From: Candidatus Poribacteria bacterium
GTDB taxonomy: Bacteria; Poribacteria; WGA-4E; GCA-2687025
Assembly: GCA_028818695.1 (NCBI GenBank)
Contig: JAPPNK010000006.1
Location: forward strand, 33,301-97,300
DNA: 64,000 nucleotides
Direction: 5' to 3'
A program made the position numbers and the translations under genes. Below, one piece after another: positions 16,501 to 24,881 of this stretch. The notes beneath the pieces were generated by a model. It had not been told where the DNA came from. It ran no database searches and saw nothing but the letters and a program-made list of their open reading frames with translations. Position 1 is the stretch's first letter. Each line of letters begins with the position of its first letter.

Positions 16501-18526
16501 TCTGCTGTCGGTCAACGGCGAACGCCTGCCGCTCAATGAAGAGGGTTACTTTGACGCTGTCTATCCGATTCAGCTGGGGGAGAACCTGCTGAATTTCGTT
16601 CTCCAAGACCATGCAGGAAGAACGACCATGGATGAGCGCGTCGTCCGCCGCGTTTCGTCGACTTTTGAGATACAGCTGGACGCGCCGTCCGACTTTGAGC
16701 TGCTTGAAACGCCGTATGTGCGCGTGTCGGGGCGGGCGGCGGAAGCGCGAGCCGTTTGGATCAACGGAGAAACGGCCGCCCTCAGTGAAAACGGCGCCTT
16801 TGAGCGGTGGACGTCGGCGCCGTCCGAGGGGGGGTATATCGAGGCGCGCGCCATCGATGCTCTGGGTCGAGAGGCGTCCGTCCGCCGCTGGGTCGCCGTC
16901 CGTTCCGACGGCGCTTCGTCCCTGGTGGACTCCATTCCGCCGGCGCTTGTTGATCCCAGCCCTTCGTTCAATGCCGTTTTGAACGATTCGCTCCCAACCT
17001 TCCAAGCGCGCATCTTAGACAACCGCCCGCTGGAGGGGTTAAGCCTATCCGTATTTTTAGACGGCAAAGAGATCGAAGAAGGCGGATGGCAGCTGGACGC
17101 GCAAACGGGCCGCTTCCGCTTTGATCCGTCGACCGCTCTGCAAGACGGGGCGCATTTGCTGCTGATAACGGGCGCCGACGCCGCCGGCAACGCGCTCATC
17201 AACGGCGAATGGAGCGTGACCATCGACTCGGTTCCATTGCTGGCGCAGCTGTCCCTTTTTCCCTCTTCTGTGGATGAGTTCACGGCGGTTCTCTTAACCT
17301 CAAACCAGCCGCTAGAGCGCATTGAGCGGGCGCAGCTGCGCCTCAACGGCCAGATGATCGGGGCGCCGTTCCGGCTGAACCGCATCGAAGAGGCGGCGCA
17401 ATGGCAGGCGCTGGAGCCGTTTTTTGCGCGCGGCTCCGCCGAGTTTGCATACGCCGCGGTTCTGAATGCGCGTTTGGCGGGCGGAGGCGCCGCGTTCATC
17501 GAAGCGCGCGGGCGGGGCGACAAAGCGGCGCTCCTGTCGGGAGAATATGCGCGTGGGTCGTTGAGCGCCGACCGAATGCTGAGCCTGCGTTTGATAAACG
17601 GCGTCCAGGCAGATTTCTTCCCCGCGCAGACAGGGGGAGAGGCGGTCGTCCGCTCGGCGGACGGACTGGACGCCGACCTTGCCGTTTCGCAATGGCGCGA
17701 GGCGGCGGAGCGCGGCCTGATTCCAGACGCCCTCGGGGCTTTCACCTACTCCATTGAGACGACCGCGCCGGAAGCGCAGTTTCGGCTGTTGGCGCCGCTT
17801 GACGCGGACATGCCCCGCGCGTGGATGCTCTGGGACCGCATACGCCGCCGATGGCGCCCCATGCCGGACGTCGCGGCGGTTCCGTCGGGAGAGCGCGCAG
17901 TGGCGGCTCTTCTTGGAGATCCCCATCCGCCTTATTTGACGCGAGTCGACCTGCCCTCCGCCGCAGCGTCCCGTTTTTATTTGGAAGCCGAATTCGCGGA
18001 CGACGGAGTCGGCATCGACGCGCCCCGCACAACAGCGCAGCTGAACGGCGCGCCGGCGCCGGTGAGCCTCCTATCGATCGAGAACGCGGCGCGCGTCCGC
18101 TTTATTCCGTCCGATCTGCGGCGCGGCTTGCACACGCTCACATTGAATGTGTACGACCGCGCCGGCAACCGCGCCTCCGAGTCGTTCGAGTTTTTCACAG
18201 AGGGCGAATTCGGCTTCGCCGCGTTTCAATTGGCTCCCAACCCGGCGCCCAACGGCGAGGGCCGCGTTCTGTTTCAACTGACCCAGCGCGCCGATGTGAC
18301 GATGGAGATCTATGCGATAGACGGATCGCTCGTCTACCGAGACGACCTGTCAGATGTGACAGGCGACGAATTTGCGCAGAAAGATTGCCGCGAATGCTTC
18401 ACTTGGAACTTCGTCAACAACGAGGGGCGGGCTGTCGCTCCAGGCGTGTACATCGTTCAGCTGACAGCGCGCAACGGAAGCGGACAAACGGCGCGCGTGA
18501 CAGCAAAGTGGGCGGCGATTCGTTGA
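13517..18526 (+). CDS. Large secreted beta-propeller / Ig-like protein with FlgD-like C-terminus
   Basis: A 1669-residue exported protein. A signal peptide (residues 1-34, ending ADA-Q) is followed by a BNR/sialidase-like propeller with repeated VVW/VAW blades (about 40-380), Ig-like segments, a TolB/PD40-type propeller with WSPDGSALAFVS and WHPNGRWIAYAS blades (about 610-860), further Ig-like domains, and a C-terminal segment with APNPAPNGEGRVLFQL and APGVYIVQLTA. That last pattern is typical of FlgD-Ig / type IX-sorting-like C-terminal domains on secreted proteins. The role is probably at the cell surface; substrate unknown. The gene almost abuts the convergent sulfatase gene. Confidence 0.75.
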   Translation: MVKRALKAAGALVLRLFFGAATLCALQSTPADAQTLPQQWLPASPLSLQDGRAAPRQADIAAAGTYAAVVWSADPFGVQTLFWRESVDRGETWEPVTLLFPPDAERTEPAAAHDGSSLWVAWTQRSPDGGTDIWTARRSENGWTSPTRATAAGSAARPRLAVTRSSPRRAALAYEDRSGAFPRAMLVESENGGTVWSAPRPLGDADAPTAQPDVAAINGVFHLVWQDFRTPQPHLYYAARGRGFASPIRRLSQTPGVRSPFIDARDGKLLAAWEGQPGAGGPDIYAALGDSNTREWTPPSALTNTASQSARPTGSVWGGGAVVVWQDGRSGLFDLYAAQMQPDGSWDAPFALIESPAPSTLPRMSASFDLPGGQAQLIWMENGAVLHSARDSIPPDRPSQPVHFDLSANAGWDDDGTLLFRWEETLGAHAYQADLTIDGAETQTIMLDAPTLTLTLAAGTAVLTVTAVDAVGNASEPSIPSVPVRVDSIPPAARIYRPVDGEQLFAEYAALFSCVDANLKSCVVEIGEGENPSEWAPLAGPFIESFEEPQSALFQVNRRSGVVTLRVRAEDAAGNRSEAVARAVVDVEEPPAAQIESHSPLWEEPILATGRRDADWSDAAQRLAYISDESGAADLWTARLDGSDASPAAADAFLDASPSWHPNGRWIAYASLRGGVWQIAARDWRTGEEKPLVISEYEDREPSWSPDGSALAFVSARSGRDEIYLLENAEAALNDAPPLIRRAVRGGVPGRRPSWHPNGTALAYESLQGGAPHIWTLDLYEGAPRPLIQIADSRAPVYSPAGKRVMFTRFINGSPSLWVWSALSGDVHRLTPLGLEAQFGVWTAGESAAFETGGDLAVAPLVAPAPDLEARIASPRSGSVVSGRVKVTGSARGERFDSYDLTYAPADRSAAPVSVTGVASSPVERDGFLGLWNAEGLSGDFILRLMVNGADGQPAASAESRVSILAPSAELDIREPGNGMQTLEKEIRLRGRARGLLSVNGERLPLNEEGYFDAVYPIQLGENLLNFVLQDHAGRTTMDERVVRRVSSTFEIQLDAPSDFELLETPYVRVSGRAAEARAVWINGETAALSENGAFERWTSAPSEGGYIEARAIDALGREASVRRWVAVRSDGASSLVDSIPPALVDPSPSFNAVLNDSLPTFQARILDNRPLEGLSLSVFLDGKEIEEGGWQLDAQTGRFRFDPSTALQDGAHLLLITGADAAGNALINGEWSVTIDSVPLLAQLSLFPSSVDEFTAVLLTSNQPLERIERAQLRLNGQMIGAPFRLNRIEEAAQWQALEPFFARGSAEFAYAAVLNARLAGGGAAFIEARGRGDKAALLSGEYARGSLSADRMLSLRLINGVQADFFPAQTGGEAVVRSADGLDADLAVSQWREAAERGLIPDALGAFTYSIETTAPEAQFRLLAPLDADMPRAWMLWDRIRRRWRPMPDVAAVPSGERAVAALLGDPHPPYLTRVDLPSAAASRFYLEAEFADDGVGIDAPRTTAQLNGAPAPVSLLSIENAARVRFIPSDLRRGLHTLTLNVYDRAGNRASESFEFFTEGEFGFAAFQLAPNPAPNGEGRVLFQLTQRADVTMEIYAIDGSLVYRDDLSDVTGDEFAQKDCRECFTWNFVNNEGRAVAPGVYIVQLTARNGSGQTARVTAKWAAIR

Positions 18527-18527
18527 T

Positions 18528-19985
18528 TTACCCGCTTTGAAATTGCGGTTTCTCTCCAGGGGCGGGCGAATTCGTGAAGGTTCCGCGCCTCAGCACCGCC
18601 TCCCGTCCGCCATGCTTTTCAATGAGCGCGCGCTGGTCGGCTTTCGCGCGGGCGTCCGTTTCCTCTGGGTTCAGTATCGACAAAAGCCGCGCCTCGCATG
18701 CCCGCTCCGCCTCCCGATGCCGCGCCTCGTCCGCAAGGTTGATCGTCTCGAGCGGGTCCTCCTCCAGATGAAACAGCAGCGGAGGATAGCCGACATGACG
18801 AATATACTTATACGCCCCCTCCCGAACCATGTAGCATCCGCACAGCGACGAAACCGCATGGTATTCGCTGACCGCATAGCCTTTAGACGCGCCGCCATTT
18901 GCGACCGCCCACAACGACTCGCCCGGCAGATCGGCTTCCGCCTCGTTCGGTTGAACGCCCAGCGCCTCTAGGAAGGTCGGGTACATATCCACGAGCGACA
19001 CGATTTCGCCGCTCGTTTCGCCTTCGGGAACATCCGGCCCCGCCATGATGAGCGGAACGCCTGCCGACTCTTCATACATCGTGAATTTGCCGAACAGCCC
19101 TCGGCTGCCGAGGCTCTCCCCATGGTCGCTTGTGTAGACGACGCGGGTTGTTTCGTCTAAGTTCATCTCTTCCAGCGCGTTCAACACCCGGCCGATCTGC
19201 GCGTCCAGACGCGCGCATGTGCCGTAATACGCCGCCGCGGCGCGCTGAATCTGCTCCTCGGTGAACGGCGCGTCGTAACGAAACGCGGCGCGAAACTGAT
19301 CCAACACCGGATGGCGCGGCCATTCATCTTCCCGCCCCTGAACAGGCGCCGGCAGCTCCTGCGACATAAAATGCTCAAACAGGTCCGGCGGAGCCGTGAA
19401 CGGCGGATGCGGACACACAAAACCGACAAAAAGCAACCAAGGCTTCTCAGACGGACGGCGAACCGCCTCTTGAAGCCAGCGGATCGTTTCATCGGCGATC
19501 TGTTCATCGTAGGCGAGGTAGCTGCTTGTCCCATGCCCCGCCTCCAAGACCGACTCGCGCGAACCTTTGCGTATCGGCATGTCGTCCCGAACGGCTCCCA
19601 TGAGATCGCCGACGCCGTCCACCACATTGAGCGGGACGATCTGTTTGCGAAAACCTTCCGCCGATCCGACGCCTTTGTAATGCAACTTGCCGATGGAATC
19701 GACCGCATGACCTTCTTCCGCCAGCCGGCGCCCCCATCCAGGTACGGAGCCGTCGTACGGGAAGGCGTTGTCCCAGTTTCCGATCTGATGGACATACCGC
19801 CCGGTCGCTAGGCTTGCGCGGGCGGGGACGCAGATCGGGCAGTTTGTGTAAGCGTTGTTGAATCGGACGCCCCGTTCGGCGAGCGCGTCCAGATGGGGCG
19901 TTCGCGCGGCAGCGTTGCCGTAGGCGCCTGCGGCGTCCCGCCGGTGCTGGTCAGACAGGATGAAGAGCAGGTTGGTCGGCTTCAT
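18528..19985 (-). CDS. Sulfatase
   Basis: A 485-residue type I sulfatase that hydrolyses sulfate esters. The N-terminal LLFILSDQHRRDAAG provides the calcium-binding Asp. CVPARASLATG near residue 52 is the C-x-P-x-R signature whose Cys is converted to formylglycine, so an activating enzyme must be encoded elsewhere. The segment VVYTSDHGESLG gives the second metal site. No signal peptide is evident, suggesting a cytoplasmic enzyme or choline-sulfatase-like role. It is 21 bases downstream of the membrane propeller gene on the same strand. A second, distantly related sulfatase is at 62273-63784. Confidence 0.9.
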   Translation of the reverse strand: MKPTNLLFILSDQHRRDAAGAYGNAAARTPHLDALAERGVRFNNAYTNCPICVPARASLATGRYVHQIGNWDNAFPYDGSVPGWGRRLAEEGHAVDSIGKLHYKGVGSAEGFRKQIVPLNVVDGVGDLMGAVRDDMPIRKGSRESVLEAGHGTSSYLAYDEQIADETIRWLQEAVRRPSEKPWLLFVGFVCPHPPFTAPPDLFEHFMSQELPAPVQGREDEWPRHPVLDQFRAAFRYDAPFTEEQIQRAAAAYYGTCARLDAQIGRVLNALEEMNLDETTRVVYTSDHGESLGSRGLFGKFTMYEESAGVPLIMAGPDVPEGETSGEIVSLVDMYPTFLEALGVQPNEAEADLPGESLWAVANGGASKGYAVSEYHAVSSLCGCYMVREGAYKYIRHVGYPPLLFHLEEDPLETINLADEARHREAERACEARLLSILNPEETDARAKADQRALIEKHGGREAVLRRGTFTNSPAPGEKPQFQSG

Positions 19986-20006
19986 ATTCTCTTTCGCGTT
20001 CGCCCG

Positions 20007-21692
20007 TCATTCGATATAGGAGAAAGAGAAGCCCAAGCCGCAGAAGCCTTCCCCCTTCATGACATGCAAGCCGTTGAAGTTGGCATGGTATATCCAACAG
20101 TTGAGAGGGCGTCCGTCCTTCCCGGCTCCCCATCCATTATTCTTATGGTATGTTTTGTTCTTCTCATCAGACAGGTTAATCTGCGTAATGCGGCGCTCTT
20201 TCATGTTCGTTCCGAGCGTTGCGCCGTCTCCAAAGCGGCCGCCGATCTGCTCTTTGTAATAATTTCCGCTGTTTTCATCCGCAGCCATTGGAACGAAGCC
20301 CGACTCGCGCGCTCTTGAGAAGACAGGATTCCCGTCCGTTTCAACCATCAAGCTTGTGGTAATCTCAGGCTCTGGACGGGGCGACTCTTCGCTAATATAA
20401 AAGCGAGGACGAACCCAGCTAGTGATATGGAATGTGTGAACGCCTTCCACTTTCACCTCCAGCTTCCAGCCGCTTCCGTTGATGTCGGGTTCCGCTGACC
20501 AGATCCCCTTTGCGTCATGGGCGTAGAGAAGCGTTGAGTTGCGCGGCCATTCAAGGCGGGAGCTGGAATGGAACTCCGGCTGCGTTTTACCGCCGATGCG
20601 GCGCGGCGCGGAGTCGGCGTCTCCAATAAAGGCGCCGCGGCGGCTGAGAAACGCATACTGCGTTCCGTCCGGGCTGAATCGGGCTGACCATCCTTCTCCC
20701 AGATCGCGCGGGCGCGCGCCCTCCGATTCCAGATCAACGACTGCGACCCGGCGCTGTTTTGAGCCTATCTCAAGCAGCATCCGTTTTCCGTCCGAGGAGA
20801 GCTGAAATGCGCGGACATTTTTCGTTGGATAAAACAAGCTCCACTCGGTATTGCGGGGGGTTGGGCTGAACGGTCTGCGCCAGACGCCTTCTTTGTTATG
20901 GACATACAGCGCGCTCGAATCGGCGGACCAAACAGGCTGTGTCTCCTCATGGATTTTGGGCTGGCGCGCCGTGATATAGGAAGGCGGAGCTGCAGGTTCC
21001 TTTGCGGGGAGCCATTTCAGACGATGGACGATATTCATTTTGGGAGTCTCGCCTTGAATGCTGACATACCTGTACGCCTCATTTTCAGAATGGACGCTCT
21101 CTTTTTCTAGATAGCGCAGGTAGCCGCCATCTTCGGAGAATTGGAGATTCCGCTTGACGGTTTTGATCGTTTCGTGTTGACGCCAAGGAAGGACTGAAAA
21201 AGGCACATCGGGCGTACGGTTTTGGAACTTTCGATAATCCTCTTGAACGACGCCGAGAATATACACATTGTATTGATCCGACGCTCCTCTCATCTCCTTC
21301 GTGAGATAGGCGATCACGGACGGGTCGGGTCCTTCCACAACTTCGGTATACTCAGGCGTCAAAGGAAACTTGTATCTTCTTTGCCCGCCATTGGCGTCGC
21401 CGAAAACGTACGCCGCACCTTGCGCTTGACCGTTTGTCCATCTATCCAAGACGAACGCGAGCCAGTTGCCGTCCTGAGAACCTGTTATGGCGCGCGTTAC
21501 GACGGGCAAGGGTTTGGCGATCGTTGTTTGCGGCTTGTCCGCTTCCTCAACCAACTCTGCGGAAATGGATTCATTGGTTGAGGGGGTTGAGAGAACCAAC
21601 AGCAGCGCTCCTAAAAGAACGGCAAGCGCCGCAAGAAAAGAGATCCCTGTTTTCAGCAGCTTTTTCTGCCTGGGAAATTTCCAGTTTTTCAT
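20007..21692 (-). CDS. Membrane-anchored TolB/PD40-like propeller protein
   Basis: A 561-residue protein with a positively charged N-terminus and one transmembrane helix (LLKTGISFLAALAVLLGALL, about residues 13-35), so the bulk should be periplasmic. The soluble part has repeated propeller-like blades such as SQDGNWLAFVLDR, LSSDGKRMLLEIG and FSPDGTQYAFLS, similar to WD40-like (PD40) repeats. AAAGGA precedes the ATG. No catalytic motif is apparent and I cannot name a family. The sulfatase gene follows 21 bases downstream and is probably co-transcribed. Confidence 0.7.
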   Translation of the reverse strand: MKNWKFPRQKKLLKTGISFLAALAVLLGALLLVLSTPSTNESISAELVEEADKPQTTIAKPLPVVTRAITGSQDGNWLAFVLDRWTNGQAQGAAYVFGDANGGQRRYKFPLTPEYTEVVEGPDPSVIAYLTKEMRGASDQYNVYILGVVQEDYRKFQNRTPDVPFSVLPWRQHETIKTVKRNLQFSEDGGYLRYLEKESVHSENEAYRYVSIQGETPKMNIVHRLKWLPAKEPAAPPSYITARQPKIHEETQPVWSADSSALYVHNKEGVWRRPFSPTPRNTEWSLFYPTKNVRAFQLSSDGKRMLLEIGSKQRRVAVVDLESEGARPRDLGEGWSARFSPDGTQYAFLSRRGAFIGDADSAPRRIGGKTQPEFHSSSRLEWPRNSTLLYAHDAKGIWSAEPDINGSGWKLEVKVEGVHTFHITSWVRPRFYISEESPRPEPEITTSLMVETDGNPVFSRARESGFVPMAADENSGNYYKEQIGGRFGDGATLGTNMKERRITQINLSDEKNKTYHKNNGWGAGKDGRPLNCWIYHANFNGLHVMKGEGFCGLGFSFSYIE

Positions 21693-21772
21693 CGGTTGAT
21701 TCCTTTCTCCGCCGCGGCGGTTCGGCTTCCGTATTCATCATAACATGGGCGCGGAGAAATGCGAACAGGAGG

Positions 21773-22558
21773 TTACTCGAACGGATGCTCGCTCAAACAT
21801 ACATACAGACGATCCGAGGCGGGCGCATGCGGATCCACCCGCTCCACGTACTGAACGGATATCGCAAGCGATTCCCATACCCGCCGCGTCTCCTCTTTGC
21901 CGCCGATGAGAAAGCCGATATCCGCCTCCAACAGCGCCGGTATGTCGTTCAAGGCGTCCCCTACATAAACAACCCGACCGCCTGAAGCGCGCATCTGTTG
22001 AACGCAGGCGCGCTTGTCCATCGCCGAGACGACGCGCCGATGGATGCGCCCCGTAGAGACGCCGAACCTGTCAAACTCCAGCGTGTTGGAGCGCACATCG
22101 TCAATGCCCGACCCTTCCCGCGCCAAATCTTCCGACCAATTCGCCGAAACGACAACGGCGCGTCCCCCGTTCCGCCTCCAACGCTCCGCCATTTCGCGCG
22201 CGCCTTCCCGCGTTGGCGTCCGCCTTCCCGCCTCTTTCAACGCAGACCGCCGTATCCCCGCCAGAATCCCCGCCTTCTCCACCGCGTCAACGGCGCTCCG
22301 CTCATAAGCGTCCAGCTCCGCATAAAACCGCTTCACCCGCGCCTCAAGCAGACCTCCGCGCGGGACAGCGTCCAGAGCCGCCTGAATGATTCGCCGACGT
22401 TCATGCCGGTATTCTCGAACGCTGCGCCCCCAAAGGTCCAGCAGGGCGCGCGCCTCCTTCGGCGGACGGCTCGCCGCCGCAAGACGAACAATGTCGTCTG
22501 TCGTGTCGCGCGCCGCGATCGTTTCATCAAAATCAAGAGCGAGAATGGGAGCCTTCAT
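21773..22558 (-). CDS. HAD-superfamily phosphatase (SerB-like, subclass I)
   Basis: A 261-residue HAD hydrolase. Motif I is LALDFDETIA (nucleophile Asp at residue 9, acid Asp at 11). Motif II is VVVSANWS, the Lys of motif III lies in SAMDKRACV, and motif IV is YVGDALNDIPAL. The helical cap inserted after motif I and the GDxxND form resemble phosphoserine phosphatase and related HAD-IB enzymes; the substrate is not predictable. I start at the ATG just before motif I; an in-frame ATG 11 codons upstream (22591) is possible. Neither has a clear Shine-Dalgarno sequence. Confidence 0.8.
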   Translation of the reverse strand: MKAPILALDFDETIAARDTTDDIVRLAAASRPPKEARALLDLWGRSVREYRHERRRIIQAALDAVPRGGLLEARVKRFYAELDAYERSAVDAVEKAGILAGIRRSALKEAGRRTPTREGAREMAERWRRNGGRAVVVSANWSEDLAREGSGIDDVRSNTLEFDRFGVSTGRIHRRVVSAMDKRACVQQMRASGGRVVYVGDALNDIPALLEADIGFLIGGKEETRRVWESLAISVQYVERVDPHAPASDRLYVCLSEHPFE

Positions 22559-22671
22559 TGCGATACCATGCTGTAGTTGCGCCGCGTCCATAAGAACATG
22601 TTAGCCGTTTCAGGCTCTATATGGCATCATATTCGACGATCGGGCAATGAATTGAGAGAAAGGAGACGCAT

Positions 22672-24120
22672 ATGAGCGCGCCGCGCGTTCGATTCGCCCC
22701 CTCGCCGACAGGTTCGCTTCACATCGGAAGCGCCCGAACCGCCCTCTTCAACTGGCTCTACGCGAGGCGGCATGGCGGAACGTTCATCCTGCGCATCGAC
22801 GACACAGACGCCGAACGCTCCACTGAAGAATCGACCAGCTCCATCTTCGAGTCGATGAAATGGCTGGGTTTGGACTGGGACGAGGGACCTTACGCCCAAT
22901 CGGACAGGCTTGAGCTTTATCAAGAGCGGGCGCGGCAGATGATCGAGAATGGCGCGGCGTATTTTTGTTACTGCTCAAAAGAGGAACTTGCCGCCAAACG
23001 CGAAGCCGCTCGAAAAGAAGGACGACCATACCGATACGACGGAACATGCCGCAACCTGTCCGACAGCGAACGCAAGCGGTTAGACAGCGAAGGACGCCCA
23101 AAGGTCGCGCGGCTTAAAATCGAGCCTGACGAGAGCATCCTAACGCCGGACCTGATCCTCGGCGACGTCGTCTTCGACTCCTCAACGCTGGACGATTTCA
23201 TCTTCATGAAGCCCGACTTCACGCCGCTTTACAACTTCAGCTCCGCCGTCGACGACGCCGATATGAACATCACGCATGTCATACGCGGGCAGGATCATCT
23301 GCCGAACACGCCGAAGCAGATACTCATCAGCAAGGCGCTTGGGATGGAGCCGCCAAAGTTTGCGCATCTTCCGATGGTGCATAACGCGCGCGGACAGAAG
23401 CTCAGCAAGCGGGACGGCGCCGTCGGAACGCTTGAATTTCGGGAGATGGGCTTTCTGCCTGAAGCGCTGGTGAACTATCTGGCGCGCCTTGCCTGGTCGG
23501 CGGAGGGCGAACAGGAGATCTTCACGACCGAGGAGCTGAAAGCGAAATTCGACCTGGACAGGGTCGGCAAAAGCCCCTCCCGCTTCGATCTGAAGAAGCT
23601 GACATGGCTGAACGGGCAGTATATGAACGAAAAGCCGCTGTCTGAGAAGACGGAGGGGGCGGCTCTTTTCTTGAATAAAGCCGGCTATGAACCTGAAAAC
23701 GCCGAGCGCCTAGAGCGAATCGTTGAGGCGGTCGGCGACAGGCTCCACACCTGGCCGGACATCGTCACATACGGCTCCTATTTTTTTGAAGAGGACGGCG
23801 CATACGAGTTCGATCCTGCGGCGGTCAAAAAATGGTTTCGTTCAGAGGCGGAGCTGGAAACGGTTCGCGCCGCCGAATCTCTTATAGAGAGCATCGACCC
23901 GTTTGAGGTTGATGAGATCGACAAGCGGATGCGCGCCTGGGCGGAGGAGCGCGGCGAGAAGCTGATACGGGTTCTACAGCCGCTGCGCGTCGCCGTCACA
24001 GGCAAGCAGGTCGGTCCGAGCCTGCTTGAAACGCTGGAGATCTTAGGCAAAGAATCGGTCTTGAACCGCTTGGAGCGCGCGTCAGAAGAGTTGCCGAAGA
24101 TGTACGCGCAAAAGGGCTGA
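22672..24120 (+). CDS. gltX: Glutamate--tRNA ligase
   Basis: A class I aminoacyl-tRNA synthetase of 482 residues charging tRNA-Glu (or also tRNA-Gln if no glutaminyl synthetase exists). RFAPSPTGSLHIGSARTALF contains the HIGH-type motif at 17-19, and KLSKRDG near residue 243 is the KMSKS-type loop. The C-terminal anticodon-binding helical domain is complete. AAAGGAG lies 6-7 bases upstream of the ATG. The structured non-coding region begins 12 bases after its stop codon and could be read through from this gene. Confidence 0.95.
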   Translation: MSAPRVRFAPSPTGSLHIGSARTALFNWLYARRHGGTFILRIDDTDAERSTEESTSSIFESMKWLGLDWDEGPYAQSDRLELYQERARQMIENGAAYFCYCSKEELAAKREAARKEGRPYRYDGTCRNLSDSERKRLDSEGRPKVARLKIEPDESILTPDLILGDVVFDSSTLDDFIFMKPDFTPLYNFSSAVDDADMNITHVIRGQDHLPNTPKQILISKALGMEPPKFAHLPMVHNARGQKLSKRDGAVGTLEFREMGFLPEALVNYLARLAWSAEGEQEIFTTEELKAKFDLDRVGKSPSRFDLKKLTWLNGQYMNEKPLSEKTEGAALFLNKAGYEPENAERLERIVEAVGDRLHTWPDIVTYGSYFFEEDGAYEFDPAAVKKWFRSEAELETVRAAESLIESIDPFEVDEIDKRMRAWAEERGEKLIRVLQPLRVAVTGKQVGPSLLETLEILGKESVLNRLERASEELPKMYAQKG

Positions 24121-24132
24121 CGCTTCCGTCAA

Positions 24133-24736
24133 CCCTATCGGAGTATCGTATCGGCTTACGGGGCGCCGAGGGGCGGCTTTCTCGCACTGCCGCCGCCTCG
24201 ACCCGCGCCGTAATCTTTCGGCGAAACCGGTTGCCCGGCCGGGCGTCTCAAAGCGTCGCTGAAACGCGCCGCCGTTGGGCTTGCGCCGTCTCTCGGTCCC
24301 AAGCGCAAAGCCTTGGAAGCGAAGATCAGGCGCTGCCGCGCAGGCAGCTTGTTTCGGACATCTCCGAAACGACCCTGTGAAGAGGGCCCTCAACCGCTGA
24401 CGCTCCGCCGCGGCGCGTCAGCTGGCTCGCTTGACGGGGCGAACCGATCGCGTCTTCGGTTCGCCTACCGTCCCAGATCAATCGGGCGGCTTGTCCGCGT
24501 CCGACGCAACAGATCGTTGGCAACAACCGCCTCGGAGTTCCGAGGCTCCCGTTCGGGTTGGCGCTGAGCCGCTCCGTCGCGCGTAGGAACGTTCAGCTCC
24601 GCGCCGGCAGGGAGTTCTTTCCGCCCTTGGCGGCTGCCCCGCTGACCTGCCCGCCGCGTCCGACTGGATCGTCGTCAAGCATCAATACAGGATACGAAGA
24701 GCGTATAGGGCGGGTTACAGGTTTCCGCATTTTTTT
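24133..24736 (+). ncRNA. Candidate large structured RNA of unknown family
   Basis: This gene-free stretch of about 600 bases is packed with perfect hairpins inside one long-range closing helix. Closing helix: CCCTAT (24133-24138) and TCGTATC (24146-24152) pair with GATACGA (24691-24697) and ATAGGG (24705-24710) around a symmetric 7x7 internal loop. Internal stems: 24068+100 to 24199 region (24168-24199, 10 bp with one bulge); 24206-24223 (5 bp); 24332-24348 (6 bp); 24351-24370 (8 bp, 4-base loop); 24396-24422 (8 bp); 24433-24472 (10 plus 5 bp); 24516-24527 (4 bp with a GCAA tetraloop); 24529-24546 (7 bp); 24606-24638 (5 plus 5 bp). The GNRA loop and the terminator at 24710-24736 favour the plus strand. 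I found none of the conserved signatures of RNase P, tmRNA, SRP RNA or group II domain V. Confidence 0.65.
24710..24736 (+). terminator. Rho-independent-like terminator of the structured RNA
   Basis: A short GCGG(G)/(T)CCGC stem (24710-24714 with 24724-24728) with an eight- or nine-base loop is followed by A and seven T residues (24730-24736). The stem is short, so this is a modest prediction. Between it and the next promoter at 24812 I see nothing further except a CGCAT/ATGCG hairpin. Confidence 0.45.
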
Positions 24737-24811
24737 CTAATGCGTCCCAAAAAACGCCGTGAGCGGAAAGCGTCTGAAGATGTGTCAAGCGCCGACGCCT
24801 GTCTCTGTCGG

Positions 24812-24840
24812 TTGAGAGCTCAACGCGCGCCATGTAAAAT
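24812..24840 (+). promoter_or_regulatory. Sigma70-type promoter of the four-paralog operon
   Basis: TTGAGA (24812-24817), 17-base spacer, TAAAAT (24835-24840), 5/6 matches in both hexamers, 41 bases before the first ATG of the tandem paralog cluster. Confidence 0.6.
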
Positions 24841-24881
24841 GCCTATAGAACCGGCATATTCATCATGGAGGCGCAAATAAA

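Noticed and set aside
16570-17745. 391-codon minus-strand frame inside the secreted giant gene
   Set aside because: Arg/Ser/Ala-rich shadow of the real plus-strand frame, with no recognisable motif.
24082-24567. Small frames on both strands in the gltX downstream region
   Set aside because: About 85-100 codons, Arg-rich, no start signals, and interrupted by the hairpins; the region looks like RNA, not protein-coding.
24133-24736. RNase P RNA, tmRNA, SRP RNA or group II intron as identity of the structured region
   Set aside because: I looked on both strands for GAGGAAAGTCCGGGC-type, AGAACCC-type, tmRNA end, SRP loop and domain V sequences and found none; a covariance-model search would be needed to be certain.
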